Origin: Methanosarcina sp. UBA5
GTDB lineage: Archaea; Halobacteriota; Methanosarcinia; Methanosarcinales; Methanosarcinaceae
Direction: 5' to 3'
Assembly: GCF_002505485.1 (NCBI RefSeq)
Contig: NZ_DAVG01000099.1
Coordinates: 33,534 to 97,533 of the forward strand
DNA: 64,000 nt
The notes below the pieces were generated by a model. The model saw only the letters and a program-made list of their open reading frames with translations, was not told where the DNA came from and did no database searches. Both the position numbers and the translations under genes were made by a program. Positions 63,937-64,000 of the stretch are shown here, in pieces. Position 1 is the first letter of the stretch. Every line of letters begins with the position of its first letter.

Positions 63937-63987
63937 TTGATCACGCCGCTACGTCGTTTTCGCTCAAGCCTTTTTTGAAAAGGCTTG
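63937..63987. repeat. Dispersed repeat with hairpin, copy 2
   Basis: TTGATCACGCCGCTACGTCG, then a perfect hairpin CAAGCCTTTT-TTG-AAAAGGCTTG (63965-63987). It shares its first 14 bases and layout with the element at 50609-50680. It lies upstream of the HD gene. Confidence 0.7.
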
Positions 63988-64000
63988 CGGGCAAGCAGTT

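Overview
The window reads as a Methanosarcina-type archaeal chromosome (inference). Shine-Dalgarno sites of the GGAGG/GGTG type precede many genes. Intergenic regions are long, AT-rich and full of short tandem repeats. The gene content fits that group: nicotianamine-synthase-like genes, a cobalt/nickel ECF transporter, a PGF-type C-terminal sorting signal, DUF59 and DUF1015 proteins, and 4Fe-4S aldo/keto reductases. No rRNA, tRNA or CRISPR array was recognised.

Layout. 1-1019: edge of a probable conflict/defence locus, a trypsin-co-occurring-domain-1-like (Trypco1-like) small protein followed by a SIR2-like gene cut by the window start. 1.7-6.1 kb: K+ channel, an ABC-2 exporter pair, and a MarR + TrmB-type regulator pair behind a strong palindrome. 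6.6-13.5 kb: orphan MoxR/RavA-like ATPase, lipoprotein hydrolase, phosphoribosyltransferase, two paralogous SDRs. 14-20.9 kb: GDSL lipoprotein, phage-like protein, UBP zinc finger, DrrAB-type exporter, ATP-grasp enzyme, a HEPN-PD-(D/E)XK nuclease candidate, VOC protein. 21-27.7 kb: DUF5996, small secreted proteins, a membrane-bound winged-helix regulator, and a decayed zone with a truncated secreted-protein copy, a hepT remnant and an IS-like end. 27.8-36.4 kb: MBL-rhodanese protein, DUF1015, small membrane protein, NosD/PKD surface protein, flippase. 36.7-42.1 kb: two nicotianamine-synthase-like genes and a methyltransferase on the minus strand, divergent from CbiQ/CbiO, which looks like a metallophore and Ni/Co uptake locus. 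42.3-47.5 kb: YihY, ModAB behind a ModE-like palindrome, and small enzymes. 49-54.7 kb: two Fe-S aldo/keto reductases, flavoredoxin, membrane protein. 55.5-63.8 kb: small proteins, TPR protein, CoA-binding protein, HTH regulator, ferredoxin, DUF59, SagB-type nitroreductase, histidine phosphatase, HD protein.

The most unusual signal is recurrent absence of ATG/GTG/TTG at the start of otherwise intact genes that have good ribosome-binding sites. ATA is the apparent start for an aldo/keto reductase (49057), TPR protein (56816), ferredoxin (60785, minus), DUF59 protein (61142) and probably a methyltransferase (39474, minus). CTG is the apparent start for a RavA-like ATPase (6601) and a DrrA-type ATPase (17649, minus). 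Several of these genes would be missed or truncated by standard gene finders.
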